Positions 1-11,987 are shown, numbered from the stretch's first letter. The stretch is DNA of 64,000 nt from Phycomyces blakesleeanus NRRL 1555(-) (GCF_001638985.1 NW_017265140.1:186001-250000); one strand, 5' to 3'. The notes: generated by a model from the letters alone, not told the origin. Numbers and translations are program-made.

Positions 1-1971
1 TTCTTAATAATCCTTTATCTATCATATATTCTCTCTGTATCTTTGTATTGAGTACTCCCCTGCTCACCTTATTTTTTTATTTATTTACAGTCTGGTATGT
101 TTGAACAATCGCGATAGTTTTAAAACTTTATTTCACTACGGATCATCCCAAAGCATACCGTTGTTTTTTGTCCACTTGTAACCGTTATATAGGCTAGAGT
201 ATTTATCGCAGACACATTTATATTTTATATCTAACTTTGGTTTCTTCTCTTTCTTAGTATTTTTTTATAGCAGCACCTATTCTTTAATTAATTACTCTTG
301 GTAAATTTGAAAACTAGATTTTATACTAGATTTTTTCTTTAGTCTAAATAAGAATGATGTATGTGTATGTATGTGATTCAGTAAAAGTAAAATGCTTTTT
401 GATCGTTCTCCTTATTAAATGTCTTGCTCGATGCTTTTACTTTTTGTGTTGATACAGAACTCGTTACTTGGGCTTTAGTAAATGTCGTAAAAATGTATTT
501 ATACTGACAAATGAGGCCTCTTTGATCGATTGATTGCATAATGTATTTTATTTTTATTTACAATAATAGGTTTTGACTACAACTGTTCAATTAAATCAAG
601 AAAACCTAGCGGTTAAAACAAATGGTCGATAAAATGATATACAAAATATGGTGAAGCATATTCAATCCACATCGGATTGTTAATCATTTACCTGGTAGAA
701 GAGACACGGTAATCATAAAGTGAAATATCTAACTCTATACTGTGCGGAAAAAAAAACAAATGAATTTCTTTGTCTAGAAATATTCAGCAGTCTGAAGGTT
801 GAAAAAGCAAAATATGGCAATGTTTCTATGCATATTCTAAACAGGATCTATTTATCATTACTTTCTTCCACTTTCACATTCATTCTCACTATCATTAGCA
901 TTATCGCCATTGCTTTTGGTAAATAAACGTATGATGATGTGTATTATAGTGGCAGTTAACCTTTTGAGATTTTGGTACTTATTTTGTTTTGTTTTATTGA
1001 AGGAAGGTGTAAAAAAAAAAGGGGGAGAGGGGGTTGGAAAGGGAAGAAAAAGTGAAAGGTGAAAAGGGGGGGAGAAGGGGGGGGCCGAGTGAGGACATGA
1101 TTTGTGATAATAAACTGAAAGAGAAGACAAGAATTGTGTCAAAGAAGAGTAAAGAAAACTCAAAAGAAGTTAATAACTAGAAGGATATTGTAATACCATT
1201 TGTAATGGTCATACATATTTTGTACTTTTTTGAATAGATTTGTGAGATTCTTGGCTATCGTTTGTGAATTTGAATATTAGGTGTTCACATGTAGCCATTT
1301 CCACATGCACAGATGTATTTAATTGTACTTAATTGTTCCGTTTGGCTTTCTTCATTTCTTTACTGATTTGAAATTTTGCTTTCGTTTTCCTTTTGTATTC
1401 CTAACCACCAAGTCATGTTTTATTCAAACTTACTAGACCAACTAAACGTCTTTATTATTAGGAGTAAAGCAGAAAATAGGAGACCATAAATCAATAGAAT
1501 AATTCTGCCATATCTTTATGCACAAAGAACATGAATCCAACACTCTCTAAAGAACCTTTTTATTTATTTACTATCTTTTCTTTCTTTCTCCTACTCATCC
1601 TCATCCTAAACCTCATCCTCAACATAATACTCCTCATTTATTGACCTTAATAATAATAATAAATATTTTATTTTTATTATTGAACCAACTCCTTGTTCAG
1701 CAGTACTGATCATGCCACCAAGAAGTTCCATTATATATGTTTTTTGATCCTCCTAAAATCATCACCAAGCCAGCCTGCATTGCATTCACAATTAACATAA
1801 AAACTCTTTTAAGCTTTTTCTCTTAATAGTTTGCTTTATTTTATTTCAAGAAGATCTAACCAGCTATCTGACTCTCTAAACCTATCTTTCATTCTTTCTC
1901 TTTTTTTTTCCTTTCCTTTGTTTAATTCTTAACAACCACAATAATCAGAATAGTAATATAACGAAAGTTAA
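1..1971. other. Intergenic, upstream of the polyQ gene
   Basis: I see no supportable gene here. The sequence is AT-rich with short open frames that show no domain or codon structure. A G-rich tract lies at about 1019-1085. From about 1800 to 1971 the plus strand becomes C/T-rich and then leads into the ATG of the polyglutamine gene, so this part is probably its promoter and 5' leader. The far left could hold the tail of an untranslated region from a gene outside the window. Confidence 0.5.
1021..1084 (+). repeat. G-rich tract with G-quadruplex potential
   Basis: Several runs of three to eight guanines separated by short A/G spacers stand out in a strongly AT-rich region. The spacing (G5, G5, G3, then G7, G8) would allow a four-stranded G structure on the plus strand, or a polypurine triplex. 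It lies about 0.9 kb upstream of the polyQ gene. No function can be assigned. Confidence 0.5.
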
Positions 1972-3297
1972 ATGAACTACTCTCACAGTTTATTAGTCTA
2001 TCCAGAAAGGTTCTCTAAACCACCTCAGTCAATACCACTCTTTTATGATGATTTTGTTTTGCCAAAGAAGCAAGAGCCACCTGAGCCAGTCAGCCAAGAC
2101 GAAGATAATGTTCCATTGAGCAAATATCGTGTCATTGACGATGCAGTTCTGTCTCACTACCACCCAGCTTTCCAGACCCGTCCTGCGTTTAGGACAGCAA
2201 TGTCAGCACACCACCAGAGACACGAACCCCTTTTACCAACCGGATATTCAACTAGCACGCCTTGCCACAAGTCCGCATCACGGAGCCAGCCGCCCACAAG
2301 AAGACCCAGTGCGTCCAGCAATGGATATGAAGCATCCCTGCTTGGGTCTGGATTTTCTGGGAAAAGTTTCTCAAACTCTCAGAACTACCAGCCTCATCGT
2401 GTAGAGCGGCACCCAATGTATACCACAAAGCAAGTCTGGTCGGACCCATCTCCACTGCTGGAAGACATGTCTGACGAAGACGACGAGGACCATGTTCCTA
2501 TTGGGGTTCTTCAAGGACAGCCTCCTGCAGACCGAAAAAACGAGTATCAATCTGTAGCAGAAAAGTACAAAGAAAAGGTCAAGGGAAAGCTGATCGATGA
2601 GTTTCCAGATGACATTAACAGCAATGATCTTCGGCAACACCCGGTATACCCTACAGTTCCGCCGGCTGATATATCTCTGACACTACCCTGTTCACGTCCG
2701 GTTGTATTACGGCGACGATCTCACGAGCCATATCGACAGCATTATTCCCAGCAAACCCAACAAAATACTTCTCAACAAAATACTTCTCAACAACAACAAT
2801 CATCTTCACAACAAACTTCATCACAGCAAAACCAGCAACAAACTCAACAGGTTCAGCAACCACAACAGCAACCACAACAGCAACCGCCACAGCAACCACA
2901 GCAACCACAGTCGCAGCCACAAACACAGTCGCAGCCGCAACAACAACAACAAGTTCAACCACAAAATCAACAGCAACAGCAATCCTCACAGCAGCAGCAG
3001 CAGCAGCCACAACAGATTCCACAACAACCGCAGCAGCAGCAGCAACAACAACAACAACAACAACAGTTGACTTTAATCCCGTCCGTATCTACTAGCCGTG
3101 CAAATGGTCATTGCCAGCAGCTCTATCCAGGTGATGGTGATGACGATGACGATGATGTGCCTCTTTCTCAATCGTTCTCTGGCCTAGCCGAGATACAAAC
3201 ATTAATAGCTCCAGCTTTAATAGATCGTGAACTTGCTGATGATGCTCAGTGTGCTATGAATTATTTAATGCTGCGTTCAACCATAGGGTTTCAATAA
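1972..3297 (+). CDS. Polyglutamine-rich protein with acidic VPLS motifs
   Basis: I do not recognise the family. It is a single open frame of 441 residues starting at the first ATG after a pyrimidine-rich leader, with an AATAAA directly at the stop. Visible features are a Pro/Ser-rich N-terminal half, a long Gln-rich region (about residues 254-365, mixed CAA/CAG codons), and an acidic patch (DDDDD) near residue 391. An acidic cluster followed by Val-Pro-Leu/Ile occurs three times (residues 43-50, about 171-179 and about 391-399), twice as VPLS, which suggests a repeated short binding motif. No membrane segment or enzyme motif is visible. Low-complexity proteins of this kind are often transcription cofactors or scaffolds, but that is only a guess. 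A further 3' exon cannot be excluded. Confidence 0.75.
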   Translation: MNYSHSLLVYPERFSKPPQSIPLFYDDFVLPKKQEPPEPVSQDEDNVPLSKYRVIDDAVLSHYHPAFQTRPAFRTAMSAHHQRHEPLLPTGYSTSTPCHKSASRSQPPTRRPSASSNGYEASLLGSGFSGKSFSNSQNYQPHRVERHPMYTTKQVWSDPSPLLEDMSDEDDEDHVPIGVLQGQPPADRKNEYQSVAEKYKEKVKGKLIDEFPDDINSNDLRQHPVYPTVPPADISLTLPCSRPVVLRRRSHEPYRQHYSQQTQQNTSQQNTSQQQQSSSQQTSSQQNQQQTQQVQQPQQQPQQQPPQQPQQPQSQPQTQSQPQQQQQVQPQNQQQQQSSQQQQQQPQQIPQQPQQQQQQQQQQQQLTLIPSVSTSRANGHCQQLYPGDGDDDDDDVPLSQSFSGLAEIQTLIAPALIDRELADDAQCAMNYLMLRSTIGFQ

Positions 3298-3837
3298 ATA
3301 AAATAAAGTAAAATACAATATAATATAATATGATATAATACAATACAATAAAACAAAGCAAAGCAAAAATATAACTATAATAATAATAATAATTCATTAC
3401 AAAGTGTATCTAATTTAATAGCACTATATAATCCAATCAGAACAAGAAACCATATGTTTTCTTCTTTCTCTTCTCTATATATCAATATTCTTATTATATC
3501 CTTTTCTCTTTCTTATTTGTTCCCCTTCTCCTTAGCCTTCTCCTTCTCTTCTTATATATGTATATATATCAACACGCCTATCCGCCCATCCTTTTCCTCC
3601 CCTTTAGTCTACCAATGAATTATCCCTTTTATTTTATTTTACACACCAAATCTCTGTAGATAGGCTATTACACACACATTTACACAACTAACCAATATAT
3701 ATATATTTCTTTAGCTTGTGAATTACAAGATTACAAGAACAGATAACAACAAAGTGAAAATAAAATAAAAATAAAAATAAAAAAGGTTGATAGACTAATA
3801 CAAAAAATAATAGTAATAATAATAAATATATTTATAT
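3298..3837. other. Convergent intergenic region with 3' ends
   Basis: Spacer between the stop of the polyQ gene (+) and the stop of the RXT2-like gene (-), so it should hold both 3' untranslated regions. It carries repeated AATAAA-like motifs just after 3297, T/C-rich stretches and short TA repeats. I see no gene. Confidence 0.5.
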
Positions 3838-5373
3838 TTAGTTGTATCCTATATTTGAACTATCACGGTAGTTTTGCCGTCTGTCTTGTTCGTCAGCAAT
3901 TGTACACAGCTGGGACCACAAAGCATCTTTTTGCATGTGTGCTTTGTATAATTTATCGCGGGCTCCTTGCAAGCGTAACAGGTATTCGTTGCTGAAATTG
4001 ATATTTTCCTAATACAAATATAGATACAAGTATAAATATAATTCCAATAAAAATGAAAGAGAGATCAGTAGGTTGTTATTAGAAAAAGAAAGAAAAGAAG
4101 AAGCAAAACTTGTAATGGTTGTATTTTTTATTTTTATATTGAAAACTTACCAGTAATAGCTCTCTTACTCTCCGAACTACTTCCTGTGCTTCAGCGTCTA
4201 CAGAATCATTGGATTGACTAGATGGTCCTTCTTCTACCGACATTGAAGATATCTTTTCATTCATGTGGGATGTTGGTTCGCCGCCATCTTCTTTCTTGGT
4301 TTCACTTTCAGATAAATTTCTTCCATTCTGATCTACCTTGGCCTGTCCCACTCCTGAACCTGAACCTGAACCTGAACCTGTTCCTGCTCCTGCTCCTGGA
4401 CCTGATCCTGATCCTGCCACTGATCCTGATCCGGATCCTCCTGCTCTGTTCTCCTGTATATCTTTTGTGGCATTGTCTTTTGATCCAGCATGACGTTTTG
4501 CTCTCCGTTCTTCGGGTGTTCTTTCGAATTTGAGGTCAAGATATCGAGGGTCATCATGATGCAGAATGGCACACAGGCGACACAGGATCTTGTTGAAGTT
4601 CTTTTCGCCTTCGATAAACTCCATTGCTGTCTTTGCCAGTCCTTCCACCTGTCGGGACTGGATAATTCGTCTGAGAGCAGGGCGGCGGACAATATCAGTG
4701 GGTGATTCAATTGGGCTCAAAATGGCTATAGTCATTTATAGTAGATATACACAATAAACACATGGTAAGTGTTAAGATAAATCCAAATCCAAATCCAAAT
4801 GCAATCTATTACACAATGAAAGAAAAAATTGGGCTTGCCTTCAATGTTGACTAGAGTGTAAGGATCTTCTTCTTCGTCTGATATCTCTTCATCTAATCTT
4901 CTCTTTTTACGTTTTACGACAGTTCTCTTTTTCCCTGCTTTTGTGTACTGATTTTATTTGTATGCATATTAGATAAACGCATACATATAAAGAACAAACC
5001 ATTTTCTCTAATGGCTATAAAAAAAATCCCCCCCAACACACACAAATTTATCGATCTATCTATCTATCTATCTATCTATATGTCCTTTTTGGTATTTTAT
5101 ACTTTATAAGAAAAATACATATAATATATACTTAATATACTGTCTATTTTTCTTTTCTTTTTTTTTTCTTTTTTACCTCTGATTCTTCGGCTAATTTTCT
5201 GGGTGCTCTCAACTTGTTTCCACCAAATTGGGCTTCTGATGTAGCCCATTTCTTCAGTAAGCAAAAAAAAAAAAAAAAAAAAAAGAAGAAGACGCACAAA
5301 CAATAACTTGGTTGAGGATAATATTATTTGTCTTTTTCTTTTTTATATATATAAAAAAATTGACGTGTTAATC

Positions 5374-5422
<49 letters not shown>

Positions 5423-5647
5423 TTAGAAAAGGATATGTTTATAACCACGATTGTGAGGAACAAGACCAATTTGGTCATTGTCACTTTCTTCATTGTCTTG
5501 AATCCACTTTGCTGCTGGTACTGAATGTGCTAAAGGTGCTGAGGGTGCTGCTGATTGTTGTGTGTTGGTTGAGGTTGATGACCCAAGGTTGCGGTCTGCT
5601 CCAATAGAGTGTAAGTTTGACAATGGGTGTTCTGTTGATGAATCCAT
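3838..5647 (-). CDS. RXT2: RXT2-like subunit of the Rpd3L histone deacetylase complex
   Basis: Likely homologue of Rxt2, a subunit of the large Rpd3/Sin3 histone deacetylase complex in the nucleus. My model has five exons (5437-5647, 5177-5256, 4839-4947, 4151-4722, 3838-4008) encoding 380 residues from the ATG at 5647. The evidence is the RXT2_N region: an Asn-Arg-Gly start, a Gly-Asn-Lys-Leu basic stretch, then an acidic Asp-Pro-Tyr motif followed by AILSPIESPTDI and a helical segment ending His-His-Asp-Asp-Pro. Two introns are odd. The first fits an AT-AC U12-type intron (donor ATATCCTTTT, acceptor TTAC) and the third uses a GC donor (G|GCAAGC). Exon 4 carries a Gly-Ser repeat encoded by a hexanucleotide expansion (about 4355-4440). 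A conventional GT-AG reading of intron 1 also keeps the frame but breaks the conserved motif. Confidence 0.72.
5257..5436 (-). other. Candidate U12-type AT-AC intron in the RXT2-like gene
   Basis: On the minus strand the intron begins ATATCCTTTT directly after AAAC, an exact match to the minor-spliceosome 5' splice site, and ends GCTTAC before TGAAG. Joining there gives Leu across the junction and restores NRGYKLKKWAT, in phase with the next exon. The intron is swollen by a TTA microsatellite (5375-5413) and a 22-base homopolymer run. The best branch-like match (ATCCTCAAC) lies unusually far from the acceptor, which is the weak point. Confidence 0.6.
5375..5413. repeat. TTA microsatellite
   Basis: About 13 uninterrupted TTA/ATT units, located inside the first intron of the RXT2-like gene. 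Confidence 0.95.
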
Positions 5648-8600
5648 TTGGGAAAAGAAAAGCAAAATAGAGGTAAATTACGTGTGTGTGTGTGTGGGAG
5701 AGTATAAAAAGAAGAAGAAGAAGAAAGAAACAAGTGAATAAGACGATGGGTTAACAAAAGACAAGACAGGTCAAGTCTGGTCAAGAGATGAAATTTAACA
5801 GCGGATTAGAAAAGGGAATAATGTTAATAATTGCAATGGAAATGGTAATAAAATGGGGCAAGGTCTACGGACAAGTGCAAGTGAAAATAAGAACGATTCA
5901 GTGAACGACAAAACAAAAGTTTTAGTGACGGATGCGACACCATGTCTGAGTTACAAAACAGTAATAAAAAAATAAAATAATTAGTATTAAAAGCGTGTGT
6001 GGATTTCTCTCTCTCTCTCTCTTTCTCTTCATCTTTTCCTTTTCTTTCTTTAATATACATTTTTATTATTCCATGCGATACTACAGACACTATAAGCACT
6101 ACAAAGACAGGTCTGTATATTTTAATTAGCATCACTCCTTTGGTTTGGCATTATTTCATACAAGGACCTTTCTTATTATTATTATTTATTTTCAACTAAA
6201 TTGTGTAGTCCAAACCCACCCTGATTTCCTGTAATGAAATATATATATGATTATGCTGGATCAATTTTAATTCAATTAGAGAACAAAATAAATAAAATTA
6301 ATAAAAAAAATACTGGTTATTATTTAAAGGGGGTAGTCAATTGAATTTTATAATCTTTGGTCTTGCTTTGCTTTAAAAAACTGGTGGAATTTAGTAAGCC
6401 TTTTTTTTTTAAAAAAAAAAAAAAAACAATCGGTTCATTTACTCCTTTAGTCACAATACAAATTACATTAGATTATACAAGCAAACAAGTGATTATATTA
6501 TTGTATTCATCTATGTAAAAAGAAAATTTTCGGTTTTATGTATCAATCACCCGTTTTACACCAATATAGAGTCACTCTTAAAAGTGCGACTAGCTTTTTC
6601 AGATTGTGCGATTCGTACTTTAAAATTGTGCGACTTGCATCGCTCGTCTCAATCTCAAGTAGAAGCACTGTAATTACGTGATTTATTCTGGGTTTTAATT
6701 CACAGAAATGCACGTCTTTTATTTATTATAATATTCTAAATATATATATAAATAAAAAAGCAATAACCTACGACATTAGTAAAAGATTATCTTTTTTTTT
6801 TTTTTTTTTTTTTTTTACAAAACAAAATATATTCACTCTCACACTACATATATATATATATATATATATATTATGTCAAAAATTAAGGTAGAGACCAATA
6901 GATAAGTAGATAGAGAGATAGAGAGAAAGAAAATAAAATAAAGAACAGAGCAAAGTAAGGCAGGGTAGAGATCAACGTAAATCACACAGAGTACATACTC
7001 ACATGGATTTGGTATTATTTTTTAATAAAATGGTAATAATAATTTATTGATTTTTTTTCATAAGGAAAAGAAAATAAGATAAATAAATAAAAAAAAGGTG
7101 GAACCGGGGACCAGGGTCAAAATAATAATAATAATAATAATAAAATATTATATTTATATATAAAGGGAATGGATTTAGGATTTTATTTTATTTTTGGGTG
7201 TGGTCAGAAGTTAAAGTATAAAAGATATATATATATACATATGTTATTATAATTATAATTATTATTATTATTTTTTGTTGTTGTAGAATACAGGGCAGGA
7301 CAAAATTAGGACAAAATAGGATAAAATAGTACTGGACAGAGAAGGGCAGGGCAGGTCAGGTCAGGTCAGTGATAAAATATAATATAAAAATAAAAATAAA
7401 GCATGTGAAAATCAAAAATCACAACATCACACCAAGTCGGAATCCATTCACCGAATTACCCGCCTAAAACGTGTGTGTGTGTGTATGTCTTGTATCACAA
7501 TAGAAAATAATATATAGATAATTTTTTTTTATATTATATATAAAACTTTACTTTCTTTTGGTGTTGACAAGCACTAAAGCATCTTTATTTCATTCCTCTT
7601 CTCTTTATTATTAATATATATTTTTTTTTATAAATAAATATCTAAAATATATGCATTATAACCTTCCCTCCTCCTTTTATTTCCCGGTTCTGTTATACTA
7701 GTGAAATGTGCAGGATCTGAGATACGGAAGGTCTGTGTGTATGTATGCAAAGTATGTATTTATGCATACAAATCTATATTATAAAAAAAAAGGCGGATAG
7801 ATTTACTTGGTGGCGGTGGCGGTGGTAGTAATTGTAGTAATGACATGTAATTTTGTGCTATACTGAATGACAGAAACTCTCGGAAGTAAGGAAAGTTGGG
7901 GAGAAGTCGGAAAGAAAGATAGGGACCAAAAAAAAAATTGAATTGAATTGAATTGTCTGTCCCTCAACTATGAAACTGTGAAATAGCAAATGTATATATA
8001 TATTTCACCATTTGATCTAAAAATGGTTTAAATATATTGAATTATGCCAGTAATAATAATAATAATAATAATCTTTTCTTCTTTGTCGTCGTCTTTATTC
8101 CGGGTCTTATTTCTGTGGGAAATAGAATAGGTAATGAAAAGAGAGAGAAAGAAAAAAAAAAGTCTATTTAGTCTGTTGCATTTATTCTGAATAGACGTCA
8201 CTGCACTGGCTACAGCATATTTGAATAATAAAAAGCACTAGTTTTCAATATATGAACTATAATAAACAAATTATTTTCATCAGGGAAATGTGTCCAATAA
8301 GACATGAAGCGAGAAAATCAAATGAGCTAATCGAGAATAAATAAAATAAAATCCCCACTCAATCAATCATTTATTTATCACCATGGCTACCACCACCAAC
8401 CTTCTTTTTTTTTTTTTTTTTGGCGATAATATAAATATAACGCTTACATTAGTCGATCGATCAATGTTTGAACCGATAAAATTGATCTGATAATTCCGTG
8501 TGAAAAATAAAGAAAGAAAATACAATAAAATTGCTTCTTTTTTTCTTTTACATGTCAACGAGATAAGAAAGATAAATCTCGATCAAATTGGCTAGAGTTC

Positions 8601-9283
8601 ATTGTTATTTAATTATATAAATATGTACATATTATCTATCTAGGTTATGGAAGTTGATAGCTGAAGCTAAAGTTAAATATAAAAAAAAGATAATAGAGCT
8701 AAATAATCGTCTTACAAAGCTATCATTAAAAGTACATTATTATCAGTAATAAAAGAAGAAGAAGATTTTTTTTTTATCTTTGATTATTTGCCATGTTGAA
8801 TATATAGCAATATTTTTTTTTGTGCTTTTTAATTTTTTGGGATTTGACTTTTTGAGCGCCCGCTATATTTGGTACTTGTAGCACTTTGTATATTTGTAAT
8901 CTTTGTGTTTGATTGCTTATCTGACCTTTTCATTTGAACTATCTTTTTATAATTAGGTATTTTATTTTATTTCATTTTATTTTAGAGCTGTAGAAATGAG
9001 TGTGTATGTTCTGTGTGCGTTTTGCAGTATGTACAAAATAAAAAAAGGGGGGGAAGAGGAAGAAAAGAGCATATGAATAAAATAGAAAGCATAGGATATA
9101 TAAAGAATAGAAAAAGAAAGCAATAGTAAAGAAAATATGTATATCAGAAAATAAGAAAAGAAAAAAGCCTGGATTAAAAAAAGAAAAAGAAAAGGATAGA
9201 GACATGGATTCTTTTTTGAAATAAAATAAATAAATAAAACAAAATAATGGGGTTGATAATAATAAATGATGATAATGATGATA

Positions 9284-9318
<35 letters not shown>

Positions 9319-9566
9319 ACTAGTTGTAATGATGGTAAAAGAAATGAATAATAATAGTAGTAGTAGTAGCAGTAAGGAAGAGTAATAAAAATAAGAATGT
9401 GTATAGTATGTTTGTGTGTGATTTGGGTTTGTAGCTTTGTTTTTGTGTGTGTTTTATGTGTAGCCAACCCTTTCCAATTTGGTTTGTTTTACACAGACAC
9501 AGACATAGACATAGACAGAAAAGACAGACAAGGACGGAAATTTGGTGTGTATATAAAAGAAAGAAA
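5648..9566. other. Long gene-free AT-rich spacer
   Basis: Nearly 4 kb between the start of the RXT2-like gene and the stop of the zinc-finger gene. It contains poly-A/T runs (about 6792-6817), TA repeats (about 6849-6871), CT and AAT microsatellites and no open frame with protein-like composition. Around 6570-6645 there is a short stretch containing GTGCGAC twice and related to the inverted-repeat element at 25651-25925. The part next to 5647 should contain the promoter of the RXT2-like gene. Confidence 0.5.
9267..9318. repeat. GAT/AAT microsatellite
   Basis: Tandem GAT and AAT triplets just beyond the stop codon of the zinc-finger gene, probably in its 3' untranslated region. Confidence 0.9.
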
Positions 9567-11036
9567 TTAGTCGATGAGAAGCGATCGAATGGAAGGAAGG
9601 CGATGATGTTGGTTATGATGGTAGTTTTGAGTTTGGCTGTGATTTGGTGGCATGTCGGGTATTAAGGGCATATTTGGAGACTGGGGTGCAAAACGAACAG
9701 GAGGTTGGAGGAATAACGGAGGGAATCCTTGATGCTGTTGACGCTCATTATTTGTGTTGTAATATATATGATGTCTATAATGATTGTTATTGTCTTCTTC
9801 GCATTCATCATCTTCCTCTTCTTCCTCGTGCCAGATAGGTGATCGTAGATAAAGGGGCATAATAGAGTCAGTTGCATATTGGTCCTGATGTTGATATGGA
9901 TGTTGAGCTTGAGCTTGAGCTTGGGCTTGAGCTTGAGCTTGAGCTTGAGCTTGAGCTTGATGTTGAGTCTGACGACTTGGTTTGATGGGACTGATTATCG
10001 ACAGGGATACAAGAGACAAGGGTTGTTCTGGAGTAACGATCTCGAGTCGTTGAGGGTGACTGATGTGGTCATTTATGCCGAGCCTGTAGGGACTGTCTGG
10101 GTAATCATAAAGGTTGGGTTCATAGGTGTAGGCGGGACTAGAGAATGTGGGTGAAGATGGACCGGAAGACGACGGAGATGATGGGACATCAGATGAGTGA
10201 GCAGACAGGGCAGGAGAGGGTGGGATGATGGAGGTCTGTGTGTGTCTGTGTGTCTGTTCCTGTTCCTGGGTCTGTGCCTGTGCCTGTGCCTGTGCCTGCG
10301 CTTGTGCATGCTCTAGTTCCAGTTCTTGTGCCTGTGGTTTGGATCTCTCTAGGTCAGCAAGTTCCTTTTGAGTGACAGTGATACCATGTTGCTTTTCAAT
10401 GTGACGCGTCAATTGACCGCGTCTCCAGAAAGACTTGTAGCAACCTTCCAAAGGACAGTGGTTGAGGTTTGCAGTCGGGGATTGTTTGTAAGGACTGGTA
10501 CGGGTGCGGGAAGGAGTTGAAAAAAAGGTATTAGTAGGAGTGGACTGAGACGAAGAAGAGGACGAGGACGAAGAAAAGGAAGTAGTGGTTGAGGTAGAAT
10601 TAGATTGCTGAGATGTTTGTTGAGGTGGTGGTGATGAGGATGGTGAGGATGGTGAGGATGGTGATTGTTGAGGTGAAGAGTTCGGTTGCATGAAACGTAG
10701 GATTGAACAGTGTTGCTGCTGGCGTTCATAGGCTTCTTCATCTTCCGAAGACCAGGCTCTGGATGAGTTTGTTGATCTGCGTACATATCTGCGACGGTGC
10801 AAGAGAACGGATGGTGGGGCAGTGTGGACGCGAATGTGTCGATTGAGTTCATCGGAGCGTGCGAATTTTTTGTCGCATTGAGGGAATGTACAGGCGTGGG
10901 GTTTTTCACCAGTATGGGTTCGAACATGGCGCACCTTGTGTTCGAGACGATAGAATGATTTGTGACAAAAGTCACATTTGTAAGGACGTAAAAGGGTTCC
11001 TTTTTCTGGGTCGAGAATTTGATGATAAGAGCTCAT
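9567..11036 (-). CDS. C2H2 zinc-finger factor with a Mig1/CreA-like finger pair
   Basis: Nuclear DNA-binding protein of 489 residues in one exon. Two adjacent C2H2 fingers sit at the N-terminus (C21-C24-H37-H41 and C49-C54-H67-H71), joined by the linker TGEKPH. Their recognition helices read RLEHKVRH and RSDELNRH, as in the Mig1/CreA family of glucose repressors that bind GC-rich sites. A third, isolated finger (about residues 194-217, CPLEGC...HIEKQH) is not typical of Mig1/CreA. The middle is Ser-rich. Two Gln-Ala repeats (nucleotides about 10262-10308 and 9903-9962) come from hexanucleotide expansion. A poly-Glu/Asp patch lies near residue 405. The fingers support a sequence-specific regulator; a role in carbon repression is inference. 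The ATG at 11036 is the only Met before the fingers. Confidence 0.8.
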   Translation of the reverse strand: MSSYHQILDPEKGTLLRPYKCDFCHKSFYRLEHKVRHVRTHTGEKPHACTFPQCDKKFARSDELNRHIRVHTAPPSVLLHRRRYVRRSTNSSRAWSSEDEEAYERQQQHCSILRFMQPNSSPQQSPSSPSSPSSSPPPQQTSQQSNSTSTTTSFSSSSSSSSSQSTPTNTFFSTPSRTRTSPYKQSPTANLNHCPLEGCYKSFWRRGQLTRHIEKQHGITVTQKELADLERSKPQAQELELEHAQAQAQAQAQAQTQEQEQTHRHTQTSIIPPSPALSAHSSDVPSSPSSSGPSSPTFSSPAYTYEPNLYDYPDSPYRLGINDHISHPQRLEIVTPEQPLSLVSLSIISPIKPSRQTQHQAQAQAQAQAQAQAQAQAQHPYQHQDQYATDSIMPLYLRSPIWHEEEEEDDECEEDNNNHYRHHIYYNTNNERQQHQGFPPLFLQPPVRFAPQSPNMPLIPDMPPNHSQTQNYHHNQHHRLPSIRSLLID

Positions 11037-11613
11037 GAAAAAAATAAAAAATAGAATAAGAATTTGTTTTTATAAAAGAAATATATAAGATTTATAATAA
11101 GAATTTCTTAAAAAAAAATTATAATAGTAAAAAAGAAAAGAAAAGAAAATTGGTGTTGTAATTATTTTGTTTTGTCTTGTTTTGTTTTATTTTTTTTGGT
11201 ATAATTACTATTACTTTGAAAATGTGAATTATGATTATAATTTCAAATAATCAAAAGAGGTAGAGAGAAGCAAAATAGTAGTGGCAGTAAAATGAAATAG
11301 AAATAATAATAAAATAAAATAAAAAAGTCGAATCAAAAAGTATCAAGGTAAAGAAGAAAAGAAAGAAAGAAAGAAGGTAAGAAAGAGAAAATAAATAAAT
11401 AAATAAGGAAAGTAAAAAAAAAATATAAAAAAAAAAAAAAAAAAAAAAAAAAAGAGTAGGTGATTAATTTGTGTTTATAGGTTTGAAAATAAATAAATAA
11501 ATATATAATCTTGTTTGCAAGTGTTTACAAATGTGTTTCTGTTTCTTCAACCCTCCCATCAAGCACTTTTTTTTTTTCTTTCTTTCTTTTATTTTTATGT
11601 TCCATATACAATA

Positions 11614-11644
<31 letters not shown>

Positions 11645-11954
11645 TTTTCTTTTTAAAAAAAAAAGAAACAATTTATTTTTCACGAGTATCACAAATCAAA
11701 TATATATTTAGGATCCGGCAAGGTAATCTATCTCATTACTATTACTATCTTCATCATATATCTATATCTCTAAATCCACTTGCCTATTCACATTCAAATA
11801 AACTAAATTATCATTGCAAGATATCAAGAAAGAACCAAAGAACTAAAGAGATTAGGATATAGAAATAGACAAACAGATAGCATGTATACATAAAGAAAGA
11901 AAGAAAGAAAGAAAGAAAGAGAGAAAATGATTATTGTTGTTGTTTAAAACAATG

Positions 11955-11987
11955 ATACCAATACCAATACCAATACCAATACCAATA
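11955..11987. repeat. ACCAAT hexanucleotide repeat
   Basis: Five to six tandem copies of a six-base unit ACCAAT. This is one of several six-base repeats in the window; others fall inside coding sequence. Confidence 0.9.

Noticed and set aside
858..1163. Minus-strand frame rich in Pro/Phe/Ser
   Set aside because: It is the reverse of the G-rich tract and flanking purines and has no protein-like features.
2371..3070. Minus- and plus-strand open frames overlapping the polyQ gene
   Set aside because: CAA/CAG repeats leave Val/Ala-rich and Asn/Ser-rich shadow frames open; only the 441-residue frame spans the region with mixed composition.
5236..5445. GT-AG version of RXT2 intron 1 (donor G|GTTATA, acceptor ATCAG)
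   Set aside because: It keeps the frame, but the donor is poor and it removes the residues that complete the conserved NRG-x-K-L-K-K motif. It remains the main alternative to the AT-AC reading.
8972..9467. Minus-strand Phe/Ser/Tyr-rich and Thr/His-rich frames
   Set aside because: They are translations of poly-A, GAT and CA repeats downstream of the zinc-finger gene.
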